64,000 nt of DNA from Pelosinus sp. IPA-1 (GCF_030269905.1 NZ_BSVC01000002.1:346419-410418), one strand, 5' to 3'. Shown: positions 53,634 through 62,575, numbered from the stretch's first letter. The notes: generated by a model from the letters alone, not told the origin. Made by a program: numbers and translations.

Positions 53634-54178
53634 TAGCGTAGCCTGGTTTTCTGTAATTGTCTATTTACGGCAACTGCGATGAGGGTAGCTGCAAATGCTT
53701 TGAATAAATCTCCTGGTATAAAAGGAAGGGCACCGACCATAAATGCTTTTTCTAATCCCATACCTGTAACAAAATGCAGCCAGGGGACACCGAAAGCATA
53801 AACAACAAGAATGCCGCCGACTACATTAGCTAAAGCCAGCCGCCATTTGCTATTTTCTTTTTTTAGTAAGGCAATGACAACCGCACCTACCAAATATCCA
53901 AGCAAATAACCACCTCTAGGGCCAACAAGGATTCCAATGCCTCCTGTCATACCTGCAAAAACAGGTACTCCTACAGCACCTATTAGTAGAAAGGTCAGGA
54001 CACTAAAAGCGGCTTGTCTAGCGTTTAAGATGCTGCCTGTCAGCATAATTGCCAACGATTGGCCTGTTATGGGAACAGGGCTGATTGGTAGTGGGATGGC
54101 AACCAGTCCAAGCACAGCGATTAAAGCTGCGAAAAGTGCTGCATAAACATAGTCAGTTACTTGATTTCTTTTAGTCAT
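53633..54178 (-). CDS. bioY: Biotin transporter BioY
   Basis: BioY is the biotin-binding S component of an ECF transporter, working with the shared EcfAAT module. The 181-residue protein has six membrane helices, the GPRGGYLLGYLVGA motif and FIPGDLFKAFAATLIAV. It overlaps the thiolase by one base. A BirA box 88 nt upstream predicts repression by biotin. The EcfA/T genes are not in this window. Confidence 0.93.
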   Translation of the reverse strand: MTKRNQVTDYVYAALFAALIAVLGLVAIPLPISPVPITGQSLAIMLTGSILNARQAAFSVLTFLLIGAVGVPVFAGMTGGIGILVGPRGGYLLGYLVGAVVIALLKKENSKWRLALANVVGGILVVYAFGVPWLHFVTGMGLEKAFMVGALPFIPGDLFKAFAATLIAVAVNRQLQKTRLR

Positions 54179-54265
54179 TATTTTCCTCCATACTACAGCA
54201 AATAATATTTTTCGTGTTAAAATTCACAATAACTAAGAAAAAGTATAAATTAATCTGATCATGTA

Positions 54266-54293
54266 GTCAACCATATAAAATAAATTGGTTAAC
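54266..54293 (-). promoter_or_regulatory. BirA box before bioY
   Basis: On the minus strand GTTAACC-N14-GGTTGAC matches the BirA operator pattern GTTAACC-N14/15-GGTTAAC with one mismatch. BirA with biotinyl-AMP would repress bioY and the two genes downstream. Confidence 0.85.
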
Positions 54294-54324
54294 GCACAAT
54301 TAGATTATGGTGGGATTAATAGAA

Positions 54325-54364
54325 AAAGTCCTGCGAGAACTCGAAAGAGGATTTGCAGGACTTT
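54325..54364 (-). terminator. Terminator after the DUF1858 gene
   Basis: The stem AAAGTCCTGC / GCAGGACTTT is followed by TTTTTCT on the minus strand, which suits the gene at 54384. Confidence 0.75.
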
Positions 54365-54383
54365 GCAATTTGCTACTTGACCA

Positions 54384-54599
54384 TTATTCACTTCGATGCT
54401 GATTCAAGAAAGATAATAGTTCCTCTAAATCTTCGCCTGTATTTTTGGCTACATCTTTAATCTGAGCAAATTTACCTACTACTTTAAAGACAATGGGATT
54501 GCTTAGGTTGGAGAATTTAGGTGATCGTTGTATCAGCTTTTCTTTCAAGTGAGGATACTTAGTTAATACGTCTGCAATTTTATCATTCTCGGTAATCAT
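54384..54599 (-). CDS. DUF1858 domain protein (71 aa)
   Basis: A single DUF1858 domain (ITENDKIADVLTKYPHLKEKLI, then a hydrophobic VFKVVGKFAQIKDVAKNTGEDLEELLSFLN). Such small domains often occur alone or fused to hybrid-cluster or hydroxylamine-reductase-like proteins. No function is known. ATG 54599 is preceded by AAGGGGTG on the minus strand. It is a lone gene with its own terminator. Confidence 0.78.
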   Translation of the reverse strand: MITENDKIADVLTKYPHLKEKLIQRSPKFSNLSNPIVFKVVGKFAQIKDVAKNTGEDLEELLSFLNQHRSE

Positions 54600-54831
54600 T
54601 ATAGCACCCCTTATATTCTTACTGGGTCTTTAACGATTATAGTTACCGATCTCATAGAACAATATCACATAATCACATATAATTTTCAATGAAAAGTACT
54701 AATAACAGAACTATAAACTTTGAATGGTCTTGATTAAACAATTTAATTATCTTTGACAATATCATCATTTCTTGATAGGATAAATAAATTATACCTTACA
54801 TGGTTTTTCTGGGAATTTGGGGGAGATGACT

Positions 54832-56157
54832 TTGAACCAATTGTCGTTATTTAAACTAGCCTGGCCAATATTTTTAGAATTGTTTCTGATTACATTGGTG
54901 GGGTTTGTCAATGTATTTATATTAAGCAAGTATGACAGCGTTGCGGCGGCCGCTGTGGAAGCGACCATTCAAATTTTATGGAATTTCCTTTTGGTATTTG
55001 CAATTATTTCTATAGGAACCTCGGTGTTAGTGGCACAGAATGTAGGCGCTAAAAGGCCAGAAGAAATTGATAAGGTAGCAGCCGTATCCCTATTTTTTAC
55101 TGCGATCTTGGGTATGGTGGCCAGTATGACCCTATTATTTGGTGGGAAAAAGATCTTGATGTTTATGGGGATCGCTGATAATTTATTATCTTACGCTCAT
55201 ACCTATCTGCGCTTGGCAGGTGGTTTTATTTTTTTTGATGCATTGTTATCGTCGGTTGATGCAATTCTCAAGGGATTTGGCAAAACGAGGCAATGCCTTG
55301 CCATTACGTCGTTTATGAATGTTTTAAACTTGATACTATCTGTAGTACTGGGCCTCGGAGTAGCAGGGATTCCAGCGATGGGAGTTCAAGGCGTTGCTAT
55401 TGCGGCTGTAGTAAGTAAGGGGATTGCTGTATGTTCTGCATTGGTATACTTGTTTGACAAACTCCTCAAATTTGATATTCTGCGTCATTTACTTCAATTT
55501 CCTAAGGCACAATTGAAACAACTGTTAAAGATCGGTTTCCCTTCTGCTATGGAGAACATGTCTTACAATATGAGTCAAACAGTGCTAATGACAATTATTA
55601 TTGTTCATTTGGGCGCAGATGCTTATATAACGCGAACTTATGCATGGTCTATTATTAAAATGGCTTTTTTATTTTCCTTAGCTATAGGACAGGCTAATGT
55701 TATCATGATCGGACAATTAGTAGGTGCCAAAAAGTTTGCAGAGGCAGAAAAAGCTGGGATGCATAATTTCTTGATCGCTTTTGGCTCTGCCTGGGTAATT
55801 GGTTTACTGTTGTTTTTATTTAGGTATCAATTTATCGGGATCTTTACGAAAGATACTGCGATTATTACCCTTGGCACGATGATTTTTGCAATTGATGCTT
55901 TATTAGAACCAGGGAGAACTTTTAACATTGTCTTTATTTATGGTTTAAGGGGAGCAGGAGATGTCAATTTTCCTGTTATCATTGCTATACTTTCCATGTG
56001 GTCTGTTACCATTGGACTAGGATATTATCTAGGGGTAGTTCTAGGATTTGGTTTGCCAGCTATTTGGGCTCTTATGCTGGTAGATGAGTGGCTTCGTGGG
56101 TTATGTATGTTATGGCGTTGGAAAAGCGGTGCCTGGAAGGCCAAAGTCATGGTATAA
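54832..56157 (+). CDS. MATE-family efflux transporter
   Basis: This 441-residue membrane protein has twelve helices in two MATE halves. The hallmark segments are VGFVNVFILSKYD near the start, VAQNVGAKRPEEI, and in the second half IGQANVIMIGQLVGAKKFAEAEK. It exports drugs or metabolites with H+ or Na+. TTG 54832 was chosen: GGGGGAG lies 6 nt upstream, while the ATG at 54826 is inside that ribosome site. It ends 11 nt into the convergent gene. Confidence 0.82.
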   Translation: MNQLSLFKLAWPIFLELFLITLVGFVNVFILSKYDSVAAAAVEATIQILWNFLLVFAIISIGTSVLVAQNVGAKRPEEIDKVAAVSLFFTAILGMVASMTLLFGGKKILMFMGIADNLLSYAHTYLRLAGGFIFFDALLSSVDAILKGFGKTRQCLAITSFMNVLNLILSVVLGLGVAGIPAMGVQGVAIAAVVSKGIAVCSALVYLFDKLLKFDILRHLLQFPKAQLKQLLKIGFPSAMENMSYNMSQTVLMTIIIVHLGADAYITRTYAWSIIKMAFLFSLAIGQANVIMIGQLVGAKKFAEAEKAGMHNFLIAFGSAWVIGLLLFLFRYQFIGIFTKDTAIITLGTMIFAIDALLEPGRTFNIVFIYGLRGAGDVNFPVIIAILSMWSVTIGLGYYLGVVLGFGLPAIWALMLVDEWLRGLCMLWRWKSGAWKAKVMV

Positions 56158-56950
56158 GGAGTTTGGTGGTATTTTCTAGTTTTAATGGAAAAGTTTTTTG
56201 CGAACTGCCGAACTCCGTCATATATTTCCAATAACGCTTCGGCATTTGACTCATTCGGCATTTCGGATTATGGCGACCCTCTACTTCGATCGTATCATAG
56301 AAAAGGCGCCACAGTTCTCGATAAGATTGTTCCGTTTCATCTGGCTCCGGCAGCTCAAGATCTTCAATGGGAATAACAGCAGATTGGTAAGGCTGATATA
56401 CCAGTGCCATACCATGGGTTTTATCGTAGATTAAAAATCGCTCTTCAGGATAGCGTTCAGAGAAATGCTGGGACATTAGAGGGAGTACGTAATTTTTTGG
56501 TTCTATTTCACCCACGAGGACATTGCTAAAAATAGAAAAGCGGAGGAAGCCTTTTAATAGGTGACTTTCTTTATCCAAATGTTTAACGGCTTTAACCAGC
56601 TTATCTACTACGTCGTCAGTTAGCATATTCATCACGGATGGGCCATGTTGATAGCCTAAACGCAGGAATAAAAGGATGTATAGCTCCTTTTTAGGCAGGC
56701 AGGTTAAAAAGGCCCGCCGTACAAAATCAAGGGCATCGATGCCCATTTTCTTCGGAATGGAAGCTAGTACGCGATTTGCTTTTGGGGAATCAGTCCTTAT
56801 TTCTTTCATAGAAAAAAGCATGGTTTCGGGCGAGACTGGCAGCACAATATCTACAGGAATTTCTTTTTGATCATAGCTTTCAAACACGCAGCATAGCAGC
56901 CCGTCAAAGCTTCCATCATAGCGATATATCAAGTTGGACTGGTCAAACAT
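56147..56950 (-). CDS. TIGR03915-type DNA-metabolism protein (DUF4130)
   Basis: This 267-residue protein matches TIGR03915/DUF4130: opening YRYDGSFDGLLCCVFESYDQKEIP and closing MPKRYWKYMTEFG. Members are found with a radical-SAM protein (TIGR03916), sometimes fused to a uracil-DNA glycosylase, which is absent here. The ATG overlaps the upstream radical-SAM gene by 22 nt, so the two are translated together. The proposed role is DNA repair or modification; the biochemical activity is not established. Confidence 0.85.
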   Translation of the reverse strand: MFDQSNLIYRYDGSFDGLLCCVFESYDQKEIPVDIVLPVSPETMLFSMKEIRTDSPKANRVLASIPKKMGIDALDFVRRAFLTCLPKKELYILLFLRLGYQHGPSVMNMLTDDVVDKLVKAVKHLDKESHLLKGFLRFSIFSNVLVGEIEPKNYVLPLMSQHFSERYPEERFLIYDKTHGMALVYQPYQSAVIPIEDLELPEPDETEQSYRELWRLFYDTIEVEGRHNPKCRMSQMPKRYWKYMTEFGSSQKTFPLKLENTTKLLIP

Positions 56951-58257
56951 TTTAGTATGTCCTCCTGTGTTAATGAAGACTGGATTGTCGGTGGCTGTTC
57001 AAAAAGAGATAACTGCTCTGACTTAGGCTGGTGAGGAAAATTTTCAAGATACGTTTTTTCCGACATTAAAGAGCGTAATACGGCATCTTGTGTGATTTTT
57101 AAACCTTCTAGGGCTTTACCGCCGCAAGTGATAAAATATTGGGCCCTTTTAAGTACAACTCCCAGTTTCTTAAGACCATCAAAGTTGAGGGTAGCCGTGC
57201 GCCGGGCCTTAACAATTCGCATTGCGCTATTTACACCGATGCCGGGCACCCGTAGTAAGTCACTATAAGGTGCACGGTTTACATTCATAGGAAAAAATTC
57301 CATATGATTGAGAGCCCAATTGCATTTTGGGTCTACATAAGGATTAAAACTTTGGTGATTTTGATCGAGTAGCTCGTTTGCTGCGAAGCCGTAAAACCGA
57401 AGTAACCAGTCGGCCTGGTAAAGCCTATGCTCACGCCAAAGTGGTGGTTTTGTATCTATAGTAGGAAGCAGAGTATTTTCGGCCACAGGCATATAGGCAG
57501 AAAAAAAGACGCGTTTTAGCTTATATTTTTTATAAAGGCCTTCCGTTAAATTTAAAATTTGAAAATCAGTATCTGGCGTAGCACCGATAATCATCTGCGT
57601 GCTCTGCCCAGCAGGAACAAACTTAGGTGCATGCCGATACTTTATGATATCTGTAGAGTTTTCTTGTATCCGATTTTTAATGTATCCCATAGGTGCCAAA
57701 ATAGAATGTTTTGACTTATCTGGTGCTAATGTTTGCAAGCTGCTCTGAGAGGGCAGCTCAATATTTACACTCATACGGTCTGCCAGCATGCCAAGGTGGG
57801 AAATGAGAGTACTGTCTGTTCCAGGAATGGCTTTGGCATGGATGTATCCGGAGAAGCGATATTCTTCTCGTAAGATACGCAATGCCTCAATCATTTGCTC
57901 TGTTGTATAGTCCGGGTTTTTCAGTACACCGGAGCTCAAGAAAAGGCCTTCAATGTAATTGCGTCGATAAAAATTAATGGTCAATTCTGCTAGTTCACGT
58001 GGCGTGAAGGAGGCCCGGGGTGTATCGTTTGATTTACGATTAACGCAGTACTTACAGTCATAGGCGCAAACATTAGTCATCAACACTTTTAGTAGTGAAA
58101 TACACCGTCCGTCCCCTGCGAAGCTGTGACAGATACCGGCTGCGGCTGCACTGCCAATTCCTCCGGGGGCAGTCTTTTTATTCACGCCGCTGGAAGTGCA
58201 GGCCACATCATATTTAGCTGCATCGGTCAAAATCTTCAGCTTCTCAAAAACATCCAC
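56929..58257 (-). CDS. TIGR03916-type radical-SAM DNA modification/repair protein
   Basis: This 442-residue radical-SAM enzyme has the cluster motif Cys-x3-Cys-x2-Cys in VCAYDCKYCVNRKSND (about 62-77) and a C-terminal helix-hairpin-helix (RVPGIGVNSAMRIVKARR), a DNA-binding element. It belongs to the group linked to uracil-glycosylase proteins. Its promoter carries a perfect LexA-type box, so it is probably induced by DNA damage. Substrate unknown. It overlaps the TIGR03915 gene downstream. Confidence 0.88.
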   Translation of the reverse strand: MDVFEKLKILTDAAKYDVACTSSGVNKKTAPGGIGSAAAAGICHSFAGDGRCISLLKVLMTNVCAYDCKYCVNRKSNDTPRASFTPRELAELTINFYRRNYIEGLFLSSGVLKNPDYTTEQMIEALRILREEYRFSGYIHAKAIPGTDSTLISHLGMLADRMSVNIELPSQSSLQTLAPDKSKHSILAPMGYIKNRIQENSTDIIKYRHAPKFVPAGQSTQMIIGATPDTDFQILNLTEGLYKKYKLKRVFFSAYMPVAENTLLPTIDTKPPLWREHRLYQADWLLRFYGFAANELLDQNHQSFNPYVDPKCNWALNHMEFFPMNVNRAPYSDLLRVPGIGVNSAMRIVKARRTATLNFDGLKKLGVVLKRAQYFITCGGKALEGLKITQDAVLRSLMSEKTYLENFPHQPKSEQLSLFEQPPTIQSSLTQEDILKCLTSPT

Positions 58258-58275
58258 GTAAAATCAGCTCCTTAT

Positions 58276-58312
58276 TTATCTTTATTATAATACAGAACAT
58301 ATGTTCTTGCAA
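58276..58312 (-). promoter_or_regulatory. LexA/DinR SOS box within the radical-SAM promoter
   Basis: On the minus strand TTGCAA and TATAAT are 17 nt apart. The palindrome GAACATATGTTC (58295-58306) fills the spacer and matches the Firmicute DinR/LexA consensus CGAAC-N4-GTTCG at the GAAC/GTTC core. LexA bound here would block polymerase until the SOS response. Confidence 0.87.
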
Positions 58313-58480
58313 AGAGATGGTTGTTAGAAAAATTATAGGAAATTAATGCTGGTAGAGTTGTCTTAATAGAAAGGCTTTACAGGCATGTAAAATATGGTAG
58401 AGATTTATCCCATTAATTTAAATGATTATATTCCTGCCTTCTGCATATACATTGTAATGATAGCTGTCAGGAGGAATGAT

Positions 58481-59197
58481 ATGGTTAATTTATATTCGAT
58501 AAAAGGTAATTGGCGCCGCACCTATTTCACGATTGCTTCGTTGCTGCTATTTAGTTTGTTTGTGGGTATACTAGGAATTGAATACTGGGATGAACAGGAA
58601 TTAGCATCTATTTCTAATCAAACATCGACAGCACCTACAGGAAAAGTAACTATTGTTGTGAAAATCTCAGAACGCATTCTGGAAGTATATAGTGATGGGC
58701 AATTGCATAAAAAGTATCGTATAGCGGTTGGTAAAAGTAGTACGCCAACACCGATTGGTGAGTGGATAGTAACTTGGAAAGCCTATCGGTCAGCTGATAT
58801 CCTAGGAACACGCTTTCTAGGCATTGACGTACCGTGGGGTGGCTATGGTATTCACGGCACCAACCGGCCGTGGAGTGTCGGTCATTTTATCAGTCAGGGT
58901 TGTATTCGCCTACGCAACCAAGACATTGAAGAGCTTTTTGAATGGGTACCAGTAGGTACACCTGTACGTATTGAGGGCAAGAAATTTCCTATACAACGTG
59001 TGCTTAAGATTGAGACGATTGGTGCAGATGTGGTTCTACTACAAGCTAAGTTGAAAAAGTTAGGTTATTTGGAAGGCAGAGCGGATGGTTTTTTTAACAA
59101 AGATACAGAAGAGGCCGTGAAGCGGTTCCAATATGACAATGGGATCAAGAGCACTGGCATAGTGGATCAAAAGAATCTTGAATTATTAGGTCTTTAG
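58481..59197 (+). CDS. L,D-transpeptidase (YkuD) with peptidoglycan-binding domain
   Basis: This 238-residue protein has a single N-terminal membrane anchor (about 17-35), a YkuD catalytic domain with His125 (GIHGTNRPW), His135 and nucleophile Cys141 (ISQGCIRLRN), and a C-terminal PF01471 peptidoglycan-binding domain (about 183-236). It makes 3-3 peptide crosslinks or attaches proteins to the wall. SQGC replaces the more common SHGC. ATG 58481 has AGGAGG 8 nt upstream; longer starts are unsupported. A terminator follows. Confidence 0.9.
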   Translation: MVNLYSIKGNWRRTYFTIASLLLFSLFVGILGIEYWDEQELASISNQTSTAPTGKVTIVVKISERILEVYSDGQLHKKYRIAVGKSSTPTPIGEWIVTWKAYRSADILGTRFLGIDVPWGGYGIHGTNRPWSVGHFISQGCIRLRNQDIEELFEWVPVGTPVRIEGKKFPIQRVLKIETIGADVVLLQAKLKKLGYLEGRADGFFNKDTEEAVKRFQYDNGIKSTGIVDQKNLELLGL

Positions 59198-59251
59198 ATA
59201 ATCGTTGACATAGTGCTTCTGAATGACAAGAAAAAGAAAAGAATCTGAATT

Positions 59252-59295
59252 AAAAAAAGCGGAGAAGTCGTAAAACGATTTCTTCGCTTTTTTTT
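59252..59295 (+). terminator. Intrinsic terminator after the L,D-transpeptidase
   Basis: The stem AAAAGCGGAGAAGTCG / CGATTTCTTCGCTTTT (one G-T pair) is followed by additional T. Confidence 0.8.
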
Positions 59296-59347
59296 GAAGA
59301 AGAGTTACTCTAATTTGCGGAAATGTTTGGATTATACTAAAGTTTTA

Positions 59348-59377
59348 TTGCCTGGTATTAGTACCAGGTGATATAAT
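59348..59377 (+). promoter_or_regulatory. fabH promoter with FapR-like operator
   Basis: TTGCCT (59348-59353) and TATAAT (59372-59377) are 18 nt apart. The spacer holds TTAGTACCAGGTGATA (59358-59373), a good partial match to the FapR site TTAGTACCTRNTACTAA, with the left half conserved. Regulation by malonyl-CoA is likely. Confidence 0.65.
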
Positions 59378-59433
59378 AAAAATACTAGTAATGTTGAAAT
59401 AATTAACGGACATAAACAGGGGAGGGCTATAGC

Positions 59434-60426
59434 GTGAATAATAAATACGTTGGTATTATTGGGTTAGGGGCTTATGTGCCTGAGAAGATTATGACGAATA
59501 AGGACCTAGAACAAGTAATGGATACCTCTGATGAATGGATTGTTGAGCGTACGGGTATTCGCGAACGGCATGTCGCAGCAGAAAATGAAGCTACGTCAGA
59601 CTTAGCCACTAAAGCGGCTCAAAAGGCATTAGAAGATGCTAATATTACTGCTGCAGAAATAGATTTGATTATTGTTGCAACAGGTACCGCCGATATGGCA
59701 TTCCCTGCAACAGCATGTTTAGTGCAAGATAACCTAAAAGCAATAAATGCCGCTGCTTTTGATGTTTCTGCAGCTTGCTCCGGGTTTATCTACGCCCTTG
59801 TAACCGGTAGTCAATTTATCAAAGCAGGAGTTTATCGTAAAGTATTAGTAATCGGAGCAGAGACCCTTTCGAGAATTACAGATTGGAGTGATCGTAAGAC
59901 TGGAATGTTATTTGGTGATGGCGCTGGAGCTGCTGTTTTAGGTGAAACACCGGAGGGTTATGGGATTTTAGGAGTGGATCTAGGGTCAAATGGTAGTGGT
60001 GCAGAGCTTCTGAAGGTGCCGGCTGGCGGTTCGCGTAACCCTGCGACGGCTGAAACTGTATTACAAAGGCAACATTATATTCAGATGGATGGCAACGAGG
60101 TATTTAAGTTTGCAGTTAAGATAATGGGAGAAACTACAAGCAAAGCTTTGCAGAATGCAAATCTTACTCCTGTTGACGTAACCTATCTTGTGCCTCATCA
60201 AGCTAATATTCGTATTATTAAATCAGCAGCGAAAAGGCTGGGATTACCAATGGAAAAAGTTGTGGTAAACGTTGATAAATATGGGAATACATCGGCGGCT
60301 TCTGTCCCCATAGCCCTTGATGAAGCTGTAAAATCGGGAGTAATTAAGCCAGGTGATATTATTGCATTAGTCGGTTTTGGAGGAGGATTAACCTGGGCTT
60401 CAAGTATTATGAAGTGGTACAAATGA
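59434..60426 (+). CDS. fabH: 3-oxoacyl-ACP synthase III
   Basis: This 330-residue KAS III starts fatty-acid synthesis by condensing acetyl-CoA (or branched acyl-CoA) with malonyl-ACP. The triad is intact: Cys115 (VSAACSGFIYAL), His255 (VPHQANIRII) and Asn285 (YGNTSAAS). The start GTG 59434 has GGGGAGG 9 nt upstream. It is a single gene outside a fab cluster, under a FapR-like box. It may be a second FabH in the genome. Confidence 0.92.
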   Translation: MNNKYVGIIGLGAYVPEKIMTNKDLEQVMDTSDEWIVERTGIRERHVAAENEATSDLATKAAQKALEDANITAAEIDLIIVATGTADMAFPATACLVQDNLKAINAAAFDVSAACSGFIYALVTGSQFIKAGVYRKVLVIGAETLSRITDWSDRKTGMLFGDGAGAAVLGETPEGYGILGVDLGSNGSGAELLKVPAGGSRNPATAETVLQRQHYIQMDGNEVFKFAVKIMGETTSKALQNANLTPVDVTYLVPHQANIRIIKSAAKRLGLPMEKVVVNVDKYGNTSAASVPIALDEAVKSGVIKPGDIIALVGFGGGLTWASSIMKWYK

Positions 60427-60637
60427 AATTCAGTTAAAGTAAACCAAAAAGCACTTTATAATATTAAGTAACGCTTTACTTTAACCTTTGCTCCCTTAAG
60501 CAATTGAGTGAGTTCGAATAGCTTTTATTGATTTGTCTTTTTGTTATATATCTGTCGATTAGTTAGATTTTATTGATCTAAAAATCTGGTAGGACTATAA
60601 TGTAGTTGATAAACATAAAAGTAGGAGGTTTCTCTTT

Positions 60638-61147
60638 ATGAATGTTTTTGAATTTGCTTTGAAAATGGAGTTAGATGGTGAGAAATATTATAGAGATCTC
60701 GCTGAAAAAGTAACACATGATGATCTAAAAAAAGTCTTAGAGGGTCTTGCAGAAGATGAGCAACGACACTATAAAATTATCCAATTAGCGCAAAATCAAA
60801 CTTTGCATCATATTGAGGCTGATCCGTCTTTAAGCAAAATGCAAAATGTTTTTGCTCTTAATAAATATAAAGAGTTTCTTCCGGAGGATAACGAGTTTAT
60901 TGCTAAACTAAAAGACGAACAATTTGATGTATATAGGGCAGCACTAGTAAAAGAAAAAGAGAGTGTGGAGCTATATAAAAGACTACAGGAAAATTCCAAG
61001 AGGCCAGAGGAGAAAGCAGTTTTTGAAAAACTTATGCATGAAGAGGAAAAACATGTAGAAGTGATTGATAATATTATTGACATGTTGAACCATGTGAATG
61101 ATTGGGTAGAAGCAGCAGAGTTTAATCATAAAGATACAGCATATTAA
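60638..61147 (+). CDS. Rubrerythrin-like ferritin-family protein
   Basis: This 169-residue four-helix-bundle diiron protein contains two E-x6-Y-like/ExxH sets: FEFALKMELDGEKYYRDLAEK with EDEQRHYKII in the first half, and KEKESVELYKRLQENS with HEEEKHVEVIDNII in the second. These supply the Glu and His ligands. No rubredoxin domain is present, so it is a 'rubrerythrin-lite' likely scavenging peroxide or handling iron. AGGAGG lies before the ATG. It sits near a superoxide dismutase, in an oxidative-defence group. Confidence 0.85.
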   Translation: MNVFEFALKMELDGEKYYRDLAEKVTHDDLKKVLEGLAEDEQRHYKIIQLAQNQTLHHIEADPSLSKMQNVFALNKYKEFLPEDNEFIAKLKDEQFDVYRAALVKEKESVELYKRLQENSKRPEEKAVFEKLMHEEEKHVEVIDNIIDMLNHVNDWVEAAEFNHKDTAY

Positions 61148-61192
61148 TAGGTAAAAAGACATGAAAGAAGGTTCTAAGAATAGGCCTTCATT

Positions 61193-61292
61193 TACGGAAT
61201 CAGAAAGTATAACACTTCCTTGATTTCAAGTAAGAACGACTAAGGCTTCTGCCTGCGTCTGAGGACTTGGCCTAAGCCAAGTCTTTTCTTAT
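61193..61292 (+). repeat. Type 2 dispersed repeat, full copy
   Basis: A 100-nt copy directly after the rubrerythrin-like gene. It differs from the 51051 copy by a handful of substitutions, several in paired positions (e.g. GCC-TAA-GCC tip). Confidence 0.88.
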
Positions 61293-61300
61293 GTCTTTTT

Positions 61301-61362
61301 TACGGAATCAGAAAGTATAACACTTTCTTGATTCCAAGTAAGAACGACTAAGGCTTTTCTTA
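61301..61362 (+). repeat. Type 2 dispersed repeat, partial tandem copy
   Basis: A second, shorter copy just 9 nt downstream has hairpin 1 and AAGTAAGAACGACTAAGGC, then jumps to TTTTCTTA, lacking hairpin 2. The pair suggests recombination or duplication within the family. Confidence 0.82.
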
Positions 61363-61439
61363 TTTTGTCACCACTCATTTACTGATGAAATATAATAAAA
61401 AATAGAAGCATTTAAATAAAAAAAAGGAGGTTAACAAGA

Positions 61440-62114
61440 TTGGCTAACAACGTAATCAGTGATTATATTCCACCAGGTAGACATAGATTACCGCCATTGC
61501 CTTATCCTTATGATGCACTTGAACCAATTATTAGCTCTGACACCCTTAGGTTTCATCACGATCATCACCATAAGTCTTATGTGGAGGGGTTAAATAAGGC
61601 TGAGTTAGCACTAGTAGAAGCTAGGCGGCAAAATAATTTTACCTTCATAAAATATTGGGAAAATGAATTAGCGTTTAATGGGTCAGGGCATATACTGCAT
61701 AGTATTTATTGGACAATTATGGCACCCGTAGAATTTGACAGTGAGCCTGGTCGATGTACAATGAGAGAAATTAATAAATACTTTGGTAGTTTTGATGCAT
61801 TTCTTGATCAGCTTGTGTCGGCGACTATAAAAGTAGAAGCGTCTGGCTGGGGGATACTTGTCTGGAATCCAGCTTTTATGCATTTGGAGATTCTGACTGC
61901 AGAGAAACACCAAAATCTTACCCAGTGGGGAACAATTCCTATATTGGTAATTGATGTTTGGGAGCATGCATACTATCTTGATTATCAATACGATCGTGAG
62001 CAATATGTTAAAAAATGGTTATGTTTAATTAATTGGTGTGAGGTTGAAAACCGTCTCATATTGGCAATGCGAGGGGAGTTACCATTACTGTTGGCTGAAC
62101 GTGGTCCAGAATAA
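61440..62114 (+). CDS. Fe/Mn superoxide dismutase
   Basis: This 224-residue SOD converts superoxide to peroxide. The metal ligands are His39 (RFHHDHHHKSYV), His87 (GSGHILHSIYW), Asp172 and His176 (DVWEHAYYLDY). The first 20 residues are a Pro-rich leader. The Gly-x-Gly-His around residue 84 is MnSOD-like; metal choice is uncertain. The start is TTG 61440, with AGGAGG 9 nt upstream; no ATG is in position. It complements the rubrerythrin-like gene upstream. Confidence 0.9.
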   Translation: MANNVISDYIPPGRHRLPPLPYPYDALEPIISSDTLRFHHDHHHKSYVEGLNKAELALVEARRQNNFTFIKYWENELAFNGSGHILHSIYWTIMAPVEFDSEPGRCTMREINKYFGSFDAFLDQLVSATIKVEASGWGILVWNPAFMHLEILTAEKHQNLTQWGTIPILVIDVWEHAYYLDYQYDREQYVKKWLCLINWCEVENRLILAMRGELPLLLAERGPE

Positions 62115-62193
62115 GACTGTAGTAAGGTTAGAATTATTTAAAGATTGTTTTTTGTATAATAATCGATGATTATTATTAATAAGCTATAGCAAT

Positions 62194-62236
62194 AAGGTCC
62201 TGCATGTGAGTAAACATTGCAGGATCTTTATTTTGA
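62194..62236 (+). terminator. Intrinsic terminator after the dismutase
   Basis: The stem AAGGTCCTGCATGT / ACATTGCAGGATCTT with one bulge is followed by TATTTT. The rest of 62237-62575 has no gene; AACCGTCCC...AACGGTT near 62275 is a small palindrome, also partly seen at 48396. Confidence 0.75.
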
Positions 62237-62575
62237 GCCGATAGAATATGAAAAAATGAAAACCACTAAAAAGAACCGTCCCTGTGAACGGTTAGGGGAA
62301 TAGTGATGAGAAAAAATTGGATACAATTTCCAGGTTTAGAGGTGTGATGTTGTCACATGTTTGTCATACATTTTCCTCATAATAGAAATAACTCCAATAT
62401 GAGAGATTAGATGAAAATAATGTCTAGTGCTTGTTTATAGCAATAGAAGTTGAGCTCGTTGTAGTTTTTTTTCATCACGTATGACTGATTAGTCTGGAAA
62501 GGGTGTGATAGGAACACATTGTTAAGCTAAAAGATTGTTTTATGAGATTACACAAGACAAGAGGGGGCTATTAAA

